From assembly GCF_003590095.1 (NCBI RefSeq), contig NC_039490.1, forward strand, positions 11,239,834-11,303,833: a stretch of 64,000 nt of DNA, written 5' to 3'. This stretch comes from Trichoplusia ni (lineage: Eukaryota; Arthropoda; Insecta; Lepidoptera; Noctuidae). Below are positions 51,648-63,801 of the stretch, piece by piece (the first letter of the stretch is position 1; every line of letters begins with the position of its first letter). The translations under genes and the position numbers were made by a program. The notes under the pieces were generated by a model. The model did no database searches, was not told the origin of the DNA, and was given only the letters and a program-made list of their open reading frames with translations.

Positions 51648-54600
51648 ATGGGTGATACATTAATTTGCGTTATTTGCAACAAAAGTAGTGGCAAAATAAC
51701 ATTATTTTCTGACGAGACATTGAAAAAATGTGAATTAATTTTAAAACTGCGAAAGAAACATAACCTTAAGTACAATGACATCATTTTTCCACGTGAATAC
51801 ACAGAGGGTGGCTATCACAGGGAATGTTACAAATCATTCACAGGGCTAATGAAAAAATATTTTACCTCAGAACCAAAAAATTCTCAAAAGATTGTTGAAA
51901 GAGAGCAAGAAAAAGAAACATTTAAAGACGTTAATACATCAACAGACGATTCAATACCAGGTTCATCGCATTTGACTGAGTCAACTGTATCACACCTACC
52001 TTCAGCTTCTCAATCAACAGAACCTCAACCTTCCCAGGTAGCTGTGGAGATTAGTGAACTTGAAGAATTAAGTGAAAATTCGAATGCAACCACTGAAGTA
52101 AATAGTTCATTTCAAAGTAATACCAGTGTTGACATGAGTCAAAATATTTGCTTATTTTGCAATAAAAAAAAGAAACAAGTGAGATCAAAAATGTTTTCAC
52201 TCCACGAAGGTGATAAAAATCAATTCCAGTCTCGTATAATGTCTAGCATCGAAAATCAAGAAGAGTATAATGAGTTGTTAAGTAAATTGGAAAATATTTC
52301 AGGTCCGAAAATATACTATCATACTGCCTGTAGGATTCAGTTTAATAATAAAATATCTTCGTCGGCGAAAATATCCGTTAAAAGTGATTGGCATCATCAT
52401 CGAGAGTACCATCAAGAAGCTTTAAATGAAATTAGTAGCATCATACAAGAAGATATTATTAACAACGGACGCTGTCATTTATTGGTACATTTACATGAAT
52501 TATATACTGATTCGTTGGAGAGAATTTTCGCTGAGAATTCCATTGAAATGGATACTTCTTTTACTGCACACCACCTTGAAGAAAAAATTGCCAAGAAGTT
52601 TTCCAAAGATATTAAGTTCTTTACAATCCGGAATAAAAAAATAATAGCACCCAATTATATGAAGACGATTGACGAAACAGTATTGGACAACTTAAAATCT
52701 GAAAATATGTTACAAAAAGCAGCATTAATCTTACGAAAAACTATTTTGACAATGGACAAGAAAAAATTACCATCTAAAAATCTTTCAGTACAGCATTTAG
52801 TTGCAGGTGAAGCTTCTATACCGCAAGAATTATATGACTTTTATTCTACTCTCATAGGTGGTTCTAGACAGAAACGAAAAAGTAGCTTAAAATGTGTTCG
52901 TCAAGTACGGTCTTACTGTCAAGATATTATTTATGGAATTCATAATGGTCAAGTCAAGACGTCTAAGCATATTATGCTGGGTATGACTCTGAAGAGTTTA
53001 ACGAGTAGCAGAAAAATTATAGATATAGTCAACAGATATGGTCATTGTATCAGCTATCAAAGTGTCGAAGAACTTGAAACAGAAACCACCTATGCTTCCA
53101 TCGAAAAGTCAAGTTTATGTCCTGAAAAAATTAAAAAAACACCTGAACTTTGTACTGGACTGGCCTATGATAATTTTGACCGATTCGTTGAAACTACTAG
53201 TGGAAAGGACACTTTACATGATACCGTCGGAATCATTTATCAGAACATCGAATTAAATACATCTGAAGAATCTGAAATATCTGAGGTACCGGTTCCCACT
53301 AATAGAGACGCTTCACCACAGAAGAAGAAGAGGAGAAGAAGAACTTTAGAGGTAATAGCTTCAGAAGAAATTCCTTATCCAAAAAAACCAAAAATGACAA
53401 GCAATTTACAATTAACGGCCGATGAAATTGAAAATATACTCCCCAATAATTTACAATTGTATACAGAAATTGATACCATCTGGATGATTAGTCATGCATT
53501 AGAATTATGTGACATTCCAATGTGGGTTGGTTTTAACAGTAGGATTCATGATATTGACACTCTGCAACAACAAATATCTTATTTGACTCCGATAAATGCC
53601 TCACCAACAAGTAATTCCGTAGTTTTAGAAACTATGCAACAAAGTAAGAAAATTGCTGAAGAGTTAAATCAATCATCCATTCAAGTAACATATGACTTGG
53701 CTATCGCCAAAGTCGCTCTCCAAATACAAGCAACAGAAAAGCCTACATATGATAATTTATTTATACATTTAGGACCATTTCACATCATGATGGCATATTT
53801 CAAGGCAGTTGGTAAGGTGATTAGTGACTGTGGACTAACAAATGTCATGGTGGAAAGTGGCTTATTGGCGAATGGTTCAGTAAATGGATTTCTTGACGGC
53901 AAGCATTTCAATCGGTGCAAAAGACTGCACCCTTTGGTGGCATTAGGATTAGAAATATTACATTTTAAATATTTTCTTGAAATGAGTAACACGTCAGTAA
54001 CAGATGATATGATTGAAGAACTTCACAGACTACAAAACTGTAAAATATCATCATTCAACATTGAACATGAAGAGCTTAATGAATTGATCAACAATTACCG
54101 TATTTATAAACAACGAAGTCTCAATGGTGAGTATGGAAAGACTCAACAATTTTACGTAATTTATATTAATCTGATTAATCATTACCTACAACTATCACGA
54201 AGCATACGTGTTGGAGACTTCGAACTTTTCAAGTTAGTTTTACCTAAAATGACAAATTTATTTTTTATCTGTAATCAGCAGAATTATGCTCGATGGACAG
54301 TGAAATATACTGATAACTTGATGAAAGTAGCAGAAACCCATCCTGATTTATTTGAAGGATTTCAACGGGGTTACTTCGGTATTAAAAGGACAACTAAGCA
54401 ATTTTCAAGACAACCAATTGATCTAGTTTTAGAGCAGACAATCAATGCAGATGCTGCACGAAGACTTACAGGTGTTATACACTTTACGAATTCAATTTCA
54501 GCCCGTCAACGATGGGCTCGAAACCATGATATAAGATCTACAGTAATTAGTTACGTTTACCAAGAATTGGGATTAAAAACTCACCAAGATGTTTCTTCGG

Positions 54601-56490
54601 ATTTGAATCAGCACAATATTGAGAAAAATATTAAACAATTAAAGAAATTTATTGAAACATTTGAACAGTTTATTAATCCATTCAGCTCGGAAGTACCAAA
54701 AGATCATTTAATGAACATTTCATCCGGTAAGGCTGCTTCGGAATTGGTAGAGTCGTTTCTTCTCAATATTGAAAAGAATGGTGATTGTCTTAGGAATACG
54801 TTTATTTCTGAATGCCATACGGACATTAGTCGATTTGAAAAATCTATTAAAAAAACAGCTCTTAATAATTTTTCAAAAGATTTGGAAAAAAAGAAGAAAA
54901 TTCAAATCGGTGGTGCAATTGAAGAGGTAAAAATTCAACGAGATGTGTTTGGCCGTATGCTGGGGATCTCGATGGATTACAATGTAGATATCTCGAAAAT
55001 TTTGTCATACCCAATTACCGATGTGCCTTTATCTATGTGCCATTTAAATGGTACTATTTGTAAGACGGATAAATCTGCCTTAATGAAGTGTTTGGAAAAG
55101 GAGGTCCAGCATCAGCCACCAACTACTATAGATGTCGTAATAATTGATGGGTTTTTTTTATTACACACAATGAAAAATGTTCCAAATAAGTTTGGAGCCA
55201 TTTCTAAGAAAATGTTACAAATGGTCACTAAATTCGAAGCGCCAAGAATTGACGTTATTTTTGATCAATACCTAACTCCATCGATCAAAGATTACGAACA
55301 TTCTCAACGTTTAGAATCAGCACAATTGAGCTATACCATAACTGGACCTGATCAAACACGTCCGAGTGATTTTACAAAAGAATTGAAAAATTCAAATTTT
55401 AAACAAGCTCTGGTAGATTTTTTCATTTTGCATTGGGCCAGTGATGAAATAATACCTTTCATCGGAAACAAAACTATTTACATCAATTCTAAACAGTGCC
55501 ATTCTTTTGTTGTTAATGCTTCTAACAATATAGTAACAAGGGTTGTAGAAGAGTTATCATGTCCAGAACATGAAGAGGCTGATACCAAAATAGTCTACCA
55601 TGCGTGCAGTATTTCAAATCGGGTGAATATTGTGATCAGAAGTGTCGACACTGACATTGCAGCTATTATGCTTGGTCATATGCACCATATACAAAATGAT
55701 TCACTTATTTGGATGCTGATAGGCACTGGAAACAACTTGAGATACGTAGACCTCACGAAGATATATGTCAAATTAGGAAAATCTTTTTGTAAGAGCTTGC
55801 CAGGATTCCATGCTATAACAGGGTGTGATTATAATCCCGCATTTTTCCGAAAAGGAAAGTTAAAGCCTTTTAAAATATTAAAAAGAACGGAAGAATATCA
55901 AAAAGCTTTCATTAAATTAGGTAAAAACGAATTATTTGAAAATGATAATGAACGACAACGAATTTTTGATGTTGTTCAACAGTTTATATGTGAGATATTT
56001 AATGTCGGTTCGATAACTGATTTTGATGCAGCACGACTTCAACTATTCATTAATACGTATCAGGTCTCAGATATTAATGAAGCATTTAGTCGTAAAAAAC
56101 TACGAAGTTTTGATGCAAGTAGTCTGCCACCGTGTAAATCCGAACTGCTACAACAATTTCTGCGAGCCAACTATGTGTCTAGCATTTGGAATAATGCAAA
56201 TCAACAAATTCCAACAATTTATCAACCCGAGAATAATGGATGGGTACTCGAAAATAATCAGTACCATTTTAAATGGTTTGAAGGTGATCAGTTACCAAAC
56301 TTCGTTAGAGATTCACTGAAAACTGTCTCAGGTATAACTACTTCAATCCATTTTACATTTTTTTTAATACTTTTAATCCCAATTACTTTTTTACATTTTT
56401 ACAGAAACTGACGCAGAAGAAGAAGACCAAGATATCGAATGGAGTAACAGTGACGAAGAAAATGATAACATTGATGATGATAATGAATAA
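51648..56490 (+). CDS. Large zinc-motif and FEN1/XPG-like nuclease protein, probable Academ-type transposase
   Basis: Exon 1 (51648-56328) joins exon 2 (56405-56490) through a CAG/GTATAA donor and TTTTACAG acceptor. This replaces a hydrophobic read-through tail by an acidic end (ETDAEEEDQD, SDEENDNIDDD). Two N-terminal zinc motifs share one geometry: C7-x2-C10...H57-x2-C60 and C168-x2-C171...H225-x2-C228. A long middle region has no family I can name; part may be the transposase core. Residues ~1160-1410 resemble a FEN1/XPG nuclease: Asp in IDGFFLL (1167), FDQY (1206), EEAD (1309-1312), DTD (1334, 1336) and GCDY (1394) followed by a helix-hairpin-helix-like KGKLKPFKILK. A transposase carrying an XPG nuclease is the hallmark of Academ elements. 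No damage is seen over 1,590 residues. Confidence 0.65.
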
Positions 56491-57350
56491 ATTAATATTG
56501 TCTTTTATACTCTATAATAATATGTAATGTCATCAATTTATTTTTTTATCCTCAGTAATAACTTGTAGCATCATTAACCTATTTTTAATTAAATTTTTGA
56601 AAAATATTTTATTTTTTGGCTTTTTTTTTTAAACCTGTTTTTGATAAAATAAATTAAAATTTTTAACAATTTAAGGTAATTGTAGCATCGAATGTCTTTC
56701 CTTAAGATGTTTTTAAAATTTACATAAATCTGCGCCAAAAAGTTTATTTGCATGAGTCATTCATAATTCATAATTAATATTATTCTTATCATTTATAACG
56801 AATATTTAATTAATAATAATTGAAGATAGCACATATTATTGTTTTAGTTGATGTAAGCATGTATTAAATACTAAACAATACAAACGCATCTCACTCGCAC
56901 TCACTCATATACATACTGCCTCGCGCTCGCTCCTACAGCTACCCTACATGCTTGTCTGGCAAGGGGTTGGAACTATAAAAAATGTCTGGCTAATGAGGAA
57001 ACATCATCTACTTATTACCCAAGTATTATTTATAAAAATCAGCTTTTATACCATAACGTAAGTTAAACTATAATTTCATGAACATTAAGGGTGTCTGGCA
57101 AGGGGTTGCCACGATGTTAAGTGTCTGGCAATGAATAACGTGATTTTTAATAATATTCTGAAGATAATATCAAAAAATCGCACTTTATTATTTGACGAAT
57201 TTAGATCGGTATTTTACACACCTTTAGTACCGTTTACCTGCCTAAGCCACTATAACCCAAACTTCATAATGGTCCATCGTTCTTACCTGTGTTGGGAGTA
57301 TGCGCTGACAAACTTTCAGCTTTTATAAAATAACGAAGGTCTGGGGTTCA
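56491..57350. repeat. Academ-like 3' flank with TGTCTGGCAA repeats, no gene
   Basis: TGTCTGGC occurs four times, near 56953, 56981, 57091 and 57121. Two of these are the longer GTCTGGCAAGGGGTTG, and the copies are paired about 28-30 bases apart with the pairs ~138 bases apart. They could be subterminal repeats of the Academ-like element, but no inverted partner is found left of 51648. A duplicated word CAGCTTTTATA (57041, 57317) also occurs. Nothing coding is seen. Confidence 0.5.
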
Positions 57351-57399
57351 CGGGCTCTTAGACCAGTAGTGGCGGGCTTCGCTGCCGCCACACGTAGCG

Positions 57400-59800
57400 G
57401 TCACACACTCAAGCGCTGCAATGCTTCCGGGTGATTCTCCACTCCACGAAGCACCTTCACCAAGTAGACGACCAGTGCAAACTCCCGTCTCATATACAGT
57501 TGATTATTGCCAACCATGCCCAGAGGGCCTAGCCAACAGACCCGTAGCGATCGCAAACGCCAAGAGAAACGTTACTAATTGTATGGAGACGAACGCTAAG
57601 TCACGTGGTCAAATCAATAGAATAGAAAAGTCGTAGCCAACAATACTACTTATCAAATCGTTCGAAACGATAGAATAGAAACTTAAGAGTTTGACAGATC
57701 CGATCGCTAAATCCCATACAAATTACACAAAACGGTAGCCAACCTGCAATTTGACAAGCGCTTACGAAACGTTAGGAATTGTATGGAGATAACAAAATCC
57801 GAACGCTAAGTCACGTGGTTAAATCAAACGAATAGAAAAGTCGTAGCCAAGTATGCTACTTGTCAACGCGTTTTGAAGGATAGAATAGAAACTTAAGCGT
57901 TTGACAGTTCCGATCGTTACATCCTGTACAAAACGGTAGCCAAATTACAATTTTGACAAGCGTTTACGAAACGGAATCGTAGCGTTCGATAGAAAACTAA
58001 ACGATCGCCGAGACCCTAACGTTTACGACAGAAAATGGCGTCATTATACAATCAGCTGTTCGGCTGTTTTTTAGTGACCTGTTTTGTTTTGTAATATTCA
58101 GTTTTAATTGAACTATGCATTTATTTTATACGTTGTGGGGCGCTCAAAATGAAGAAAGGTGACTTAGACGGTGGTCAAGAGACCTTAATCGTCAGTGCAT
58201 GCGAACGATTCAAGATATACTAGTATGCCAGACTGTATTTGTCAAACATTTTAGATTGAATAAGATTATGATTACAGAAGACCCTTTGGCTGAACTTTGG
58301 ATTTAAAACATTACACGATACGTTACGACATTAACTTTGGAGATTCCGGATTTACTAAAAGAGGCGAGGTGTCTTTGTAGGTGTTGTGCTCTTAGCTACA
58401 GGATTCAAACATTACACTAGGTTTAATTAAACTTAATTAAATATAAGCATAATGTGTGTGATTGGGTGCCATAGTTTATTGATATTATAAAACCTAATGT
58501 TGAAGAACATCATATAATAGGAAAGGATATCAATAATAAAATATTGTAATGGCAGATGCAACTAATCTTTATTTAAACTGTATACATTAAATTTTAATTA
58601 TTCATAGTAATTAGTTCTTATTTATAATTATCAGATTTGTGATAGTAACCATACAATAATCAATATAAATGAGAGGTTTGGTGAACCCATGCAGAACTCA
58701 CATACGGTCATTTAGTAAAGTTGGGCCGTACTTATATGATGATATACTCATAACCACATCATTCTTTCATTATTATCTCTACACACTTCTACCAATAAAC
58801 AAGTGTGGTTATTAGGCATGTTTTACAATAGGAAACAAAAAGATCACCATATACACTATAAATATGCATAAAATATATTGTTTCTTTTTAGTAAACACAA
58901 TTTACTTCTTTTGATTCTGGCTGTCCGCTACGTCCCCGGCTTATGCCCTGTATCCTCGTGCCCATGCTGGGCAAGATTTAAGGGAAGAAAATTATACCCA
59001 AAGGCATGTGCAAGCCAGGAACTGTATTTAGTGTACCCACATGTAACAAGTAACACAACCAAGGCTTGTTGTGTGGTACACAATGTAGCACTGAAAGCTG
59101 GACTAGCTATCCATTTACCACTAGACCTTGCAGTGCATGATGATGACAATAACACTTTACCATCAGACCCTGCATCTACTTCTACTGTTGGCAACCAAAC
59201 TGAATTACTGCAAGGAGGGGAGTCATGCTCAAATGATTGTTAAAAAGTATATAAGACTTCTTCAAGTGTACATTTGTATTTATGAAATATTTATTTTAAA
59301 TTTTGGACATTAAAAAAAACTTGTTACCTAATCTAATTAAATAATTAAAATAATCTAAATAACAAAAACTGTATTTTATTGGTGTTACCTTTCTTTATCT
59401 TTTTAACAACTCATAACTTATATTTTCGACAAGTCTTATTGGGTAGCGATCTGGTAAACAAAAAAGATTTTTGTAATACAAGTAATGTATTATTTAAACA
59501 ATAAAAAAGCATTGCTTAATGATAACACCCATATAAAGATACATCTTTATTTGTAAGATATGCTGATCTTCCTTTACTGGTGAATAAATATATGAGGCTA
59601 TATCTAAAAGCTAAAAACTATAACAAAACAACAACAAATGAAAGTAAACATAAGAGACACACTAATAGATTTCCCATTTCAAAAATCAGTCATTGACTAT
59701 AAAGAACTGAAATTGTTTAATTTAAAGAAAGTAATTAAAAAAAATACTTTGTATCAATGAAAGATTAATTATTATTTTGAAAATACTCTAATGAAACCTT
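57400..59800 (+). mobile_element. PIF/Harbinger remnant (copy A) with tandem subterminal repeats
   Basis: A ~205-bp unit is present about 1.9 times (57560-57765 and 57766-57975). It contains GTATGGAGA, CTAAGTCACGTGGT, AGAATAGAAACTTAAG and AAAACGGTAGCCAA. It leads into a decayed Harbinger gene (58130-59240). The leader of copy B (60010-60150) is similar to 58010-58140, so both come from one family. Borders are approximate. 59250-59800 is AT-rich with no gene. Confidence 0.65.
58130..59240 (+). pseudogene. Harbinger transposase remnant (copy A)
   Basis: Near 58130 the start block WGAQNEER then a stop and FVKHFRLNKI parallel exon 1 of copy B. Near 58380 a trace of exon 2 (TTTGTAG then GTGTTGTGCTCTTAGC) survives. 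At 58890-59240 are DSGCPLRP with the second catalytic Asp, then in another frame VTSNTTKACCVVHNVALKAG, the C-terminal block of HARBI1-like proteins. Exon 3 and parts of the core are deleted. Frame changes and stops make it clearly dead. Confidence 0.65.
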
Positions 59801-60129
59801 ATTCAATTACGAATCTGTCAATCTGACGTTCTTTTGACGTTCTTGAGAACGCTCACCATAGACAAAAGCGTATGTTTTTTCTACAGTTACTATAGAATAA
59901 GCGATTCTCTTCGTCGTGTAAAGATGGCTAGCTACTTATTCTATTCTACAGTTTCAAACGCTGTGGCGTAAACTTTTGTAGAAAGAAACTCTATACTAAA
60001 CGTTGGTACTTTGTACTTAGCTAGTGTTAACAAAAGTAAATGGCGTCATTCTTCAATCAGCTGTGAGGATTCTGTTACCTTTTTTGCTTTATTTTGTATA
60101 TTTTTTTATTATTTAGTTTCATTTTAATA

Positions 60130-60847
60130 ATGCATTCCCTCAACATGTTGTGGTGCGCTCAAAACGAAGAAAGGTGGCTTAAAAAGCAGGAAAGAGATTT
60201 TAATCGTCAGTGCGTCGGCACGATCGAAGTTATGCCGGATAGTGAATTTGTGCAACACTTCAGGTTAAATAAATCTACGTTTTGGTCCCTTTGTCAAGAA
60301 CTAAGAGTAAAAACTTCCTTGAGGGGTTCTCAGGAAATTTCTCTAATAGTTAAGGTAATTCATAAAAAATTTTTGCAACGAATAAACTTACAAACTTAGC
60401 CGGTATGAACCTAATTTATTCAAATATAACGGTTGTGTCTTTGTAGGTGTTGTGCGCTCTTAGGTTTTTGGCGACAGGCTCCTATCAAAGGATTGTTGGT
60501 GTTACCCAGCATGTTGCCCAACGAACAGTTAGCCGATGCATCAGACAAGTCGTCGATGCGTTAAACCACCCTGCTATCATGGCGAGATGGATAGTATTTC
60601 CGAAAACTCAGCAAGAAAGAGGTTTAATTAAACAAGAGTAAGTATGGAACAAAATGTTTTCACTCATTTAAGTGTTCCTATTCTTATGATAAGAATATAT
60701 TTTTGTTCTTTCAGGTTTCAAAGAAGGTTTGGCTTGCCTGGAGTAATTGGGTGCATAGATTGCACTCACATTGCTATAGTGAAACCCAATCAGGAAGAAC
60801 ATCTCTTTTATAACAGGAAGGGATATCATTCCTTAAATGTTCAAATG
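60130..60847 (+). pseudogene. Harbinger transposase (copy B), first three exons
   Basis: Exon 1 (60130-60354) encodes NMLWCAQNEERWLKKQERDF and FVQHFRLNKSTFWSLCQEL. Exon 2 (60447-60637) encodes RFLATGSYQRIVGVTQHVAQ and SRCIRQVVDALNHP. Exon 3 (60715-60847) encodes LPGVIGCIDCTHIAIVKP (first catalytic Asp) and HSLNVQM. Each border has a good GT or AG and the frame is open throughout. The second Asp, the Glu and the 3' end are missing: sequence after 60850 is unrelated. So it is truncated though otherwise well preserved. Confidence 0.8.
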
Positions 60848-60849
60848 GT

Positions 60850-61242
60850 AGAATATATAAACTTATAAACTTTTTTTAAACTGTATTGAATTGTAATAAT
60901 TGAGTATTTGAATCTCTTTTTCTCTTTGAAAATTGGAACAATCATGTAGGTAGGTTAAGTTTTATGAAAAACATATTTTTTTTTCGCAATATTTGAAAAG
61001 TTGTATCAAAATAAAAAACAACTTTTGAATCCACTACCGAAGACGCGCTGACAACTCCCGAACAAATCCGAGCGAGTGTGACCGGTGACGTCACACTGTA
61101 ATTGTCAAGCTACATCTAATTACTATAATATATCTCTATGTTACTATAGCATAATATATTTTAACATGTAGGTATAATTTTAAATTTTTGTATAGATATT
61201 ATTGTTTCATCATGTTACTTTTACTGTCGCCTTTGATACTTA
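60850..61242. other. No gene seen
   Basis: AT-rich spacer with one GC-richer patch (61030-61100). It ends in a CTTACCGGTAAAG target into which the provirus inserted; with the provirus removed the site is the palindrome TTACCGGTAA. Confidence 0.4.
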
Positions 61243-61246
61243 CCGG

Positions 61247-61566
61247 TGTTACGGAACCGTAAGCGCACATAGCACGGAACCCTAACAATATTAATGCGCC
61301 GCCAGCAGAGTCGACTTTCGCAACCTTTTCTGTAACTTGGAAACTTCCAAATGCAAAATCAGCGGAACGTGGACGAATGACGCAAATACCGGTGTGGGAA
61401 CGGAAATGAATTATTTCTATATATTATTATTATATCAAACTTCGATTAGTAATCACCATTTTAATTGTAATGTAATTTTAATTCTTTTAAAACTTCGAAT
61501 ACATAATTTCCTTTAAGTAAAATTATCTGGTTTACTTTCACTCCTCCGACTGTAGAAATCATTTCT
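61247..61566 (+). repeat. Errantivirus 5' LTR
   Basis: Begins TGTTACGGAACCGTAAGCGC and ends AATCATTTCT. About one difference from the 3' LTR (GGTGTGGG here, GATGTGGG at the 3' copy). Expected promoter of the element. Confidence 0.95.
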
Positions 61567-61583
61567 GGCGCAGTCGGTAGGAT
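61567..61583 (+). other. Errantivirus primer binding site (tRNA-Ser type)
   Basis: GGCGCAGTCGGTAGGAT directly follows the 5' LTR. This sequence is the tRNA-Ser primer site used by insect errantiviruses of the 17.6/297 kind. Confidence 0.85.
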
Positions 61584-61695
61584 ACTCAAGAAGATTAGGT
61601 TCGGTTCGCGTGAAGATTTCCCCAAAAATCGGAACGAAGTCCCGCGCGACTGACCGATTTCGAGTATCGAGAATCTACGAGTTTCTACGGTCGAG

Positions 61696-63497
61696 GTGAA
61701 TCCAGCCATTGATTCAGATAGACACCAGATAATGTGGCCATTCCTGATGCTTCATCTCCTGCTTCTAAATCCGGTGTTAATGCAAGAGATCCGACTTGAA
61801 AGTCTTAACGATGGACCTGGTATTCTACCCTTCAAGTTAGGATCAGCTAAAGTAATATCCCATTACCATTCCTTCATTCAATACATTGACCTTCACGATC
61901 TAAGCGATAGCATACAATCTATAGATAATCAATTACGTAATTTTAGCCCTGAATTACATACTAAAACTAGATCTCTATTTGAACCTCATGTCACTTACCT
62001 GGAAACTAAGCTTCATAACATATTACAGCAGTTAAAAACCTTTGAAAGCGATCGCGCGAAACGAGGTCTCGTAGACGGTTTTGGCTCCGTGATAAAAAGC
62101 ATTACAGGAAACTTAGATTATACAGATGCACAGCGTTATAACCAAGCTATTAAACTACTTCAGGATAATGAAAATAAAATAGTAACCGAGCTTAATAGTC
62201 ATATTACTTTGTCTAAAGATTGGTATAACATTATTCAAAAATTATTGATAGTATAGTCAAAAATCAAGGTCAGTTAGAAACTCTATTTAGGAAAATTAGC
62301 GATAGCATAGCTTCTAGAGATGATGATTTAATCAAGTATGCTCATTTAGGTCAGATACTTTTAATACTAGGTGATAACGTAGATTCTGTTTCTCACGAGT
62401 TATATAAATTAGAAAACGTAATGAGTTTCATTAGAACTTCCACTGTACATCATGGTATCTTAAATTTGGATTCCGTACATGTCATGATTGATAATGTTAC
62501 GAACCTTTATGGCAGGGAAAGGGTGATAGATTTAGAAAGTAGAGAATATTTTAATATAATTAGGATAGGATCTTATTATGTAGGAAATCGCATAGTTATA
62601 GTTTATAAATTCCCCATTATTCTCCCTTTTACATATGATATGTATAAATTATCTATTGTCCCAAATCGTAATAATGAAGTTCTTATTCCACCCCATCCAT
62701 TCCTTGTCCTTAATAAGAAAGATTTCAAGTACATAGAGGCAGAATGCCCGAAGTCAAGTAACTGGTATATCTGCGAGAACAAGCATAATCTTCAAGGACA
62801 GCTCCCTCCAGACTGTATCCAGGAGCTGATCACTACCCAGAAGAAGAGCTCAACGTGCACCTCTGTCACTGTTGCCCTGACGACATCAGCCTACGAGAAA
62901 CTCGATGACAAGCACTACAGCGTTAGCTTTCCCATACCAACGAAAGCACACATATCCTGCAGTCAAGATTCGTACAGAATATTACAAGGCAGTTACCTGG
63001 TCATACTGCCCCACACCTGCTACCTGGAGACGTCACAATTTACAATAACGAACATCAACGATCGGCTGAAAGGTCAAGTCTTGAAACTGATGGACATTCC
63101 CAAAGATGACACCACTATCACGTCTACAGTCCCGAAGGCGAACCTGAACTCGATCAACTTGGATCAACTTCACGAGATCAACACCAAGATATCTTTACAA
63201 TCACCCCTACATTTGGAAGAAGAAACTGACTACACTTTGTACCACACGACTATTCCTCTATACGCAATAATATTAAGTGCAGGCGCACTCATCATTGGTT
63301 TGATATATCGACACTACCGAATGAAACGAGCGAGCAGAATCCCAGAAACTTCAGATGAGAACAACTTGGGGAGACAAGCAATATACTCAGTTCCTGAAAC
63401 TACCAAAAGGATTGGGACCAATCAACTTCCAGCTCAATTCACGACAAATGTCTTTCATACTCGCTGTTCTACGGGGGGAGGTGTTACGGAACCGTAA
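61696..63497 (+). pseudogene. env: Errantivirus envelope (baculovirus F-like) gene, frameshifted
   Basis: Two open segments, 61696-62256 and 62421-63497, lie in different frames. The shift falls near 62237-62260, where an A/T-rich run precedes a TAG. The first segment has an N-terminal hydrophobic signal-like stretch and a basic furin-type site (RAKR) followed by a glycine-containing fusion-peptide-like region. The second has an ectodomain with many Cys, a membrane segment near its residue 280 (IILSAGALIIGLIY) and a short cytoplasmic tail ending just before the purine tract. The layout matches errantivirus Env, related to baculovirus F fusion proteins. The frameshift makes this copy defective. 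Confidence 0.85.
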
Positions 63498-63801
63498 GCG
63501 CACATAGCACGGAACCCTAACAATATTAATGCGCCGCCAGCAGAGTCGACTTTCGCAACCTTTTCTGTAACTTGGAAACTTCCAAATGCAAAATCAGCGG
63601 AACGTGGACGAATGACGCAAATACCGATGTGGGAACGGAAATGAATTATTTCTATATATTATTATTATATCAAACTTCGATTAGTAATCACCATTTTAAT
63701 TGTAATGTAATTTTAATTCTTTTAAAACTTCGAATACATAATTTCCTTTAAGTAAAATTATCTGGTTTACTTTCACTCCTCCGACTGTAGAAATCATTTC
63801 T
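63482..63801 (+). repeat. Errantivirus 3' LTR
   Basis: 320-bp partner of 61247-61566, preceded by the polypurine tract. After the CCGG duplication, 63806-64000 is AT-rich flank in which I see nothing. Confidence 0.95.

Noticed and set aside
57421..57636. 71-residue open frame (MLPGDSPLHEAPSPSRRP)
   Set aside because: No recognisable similarity, and it runs into the subterminal repeat; probably chance or a repeat fragment.
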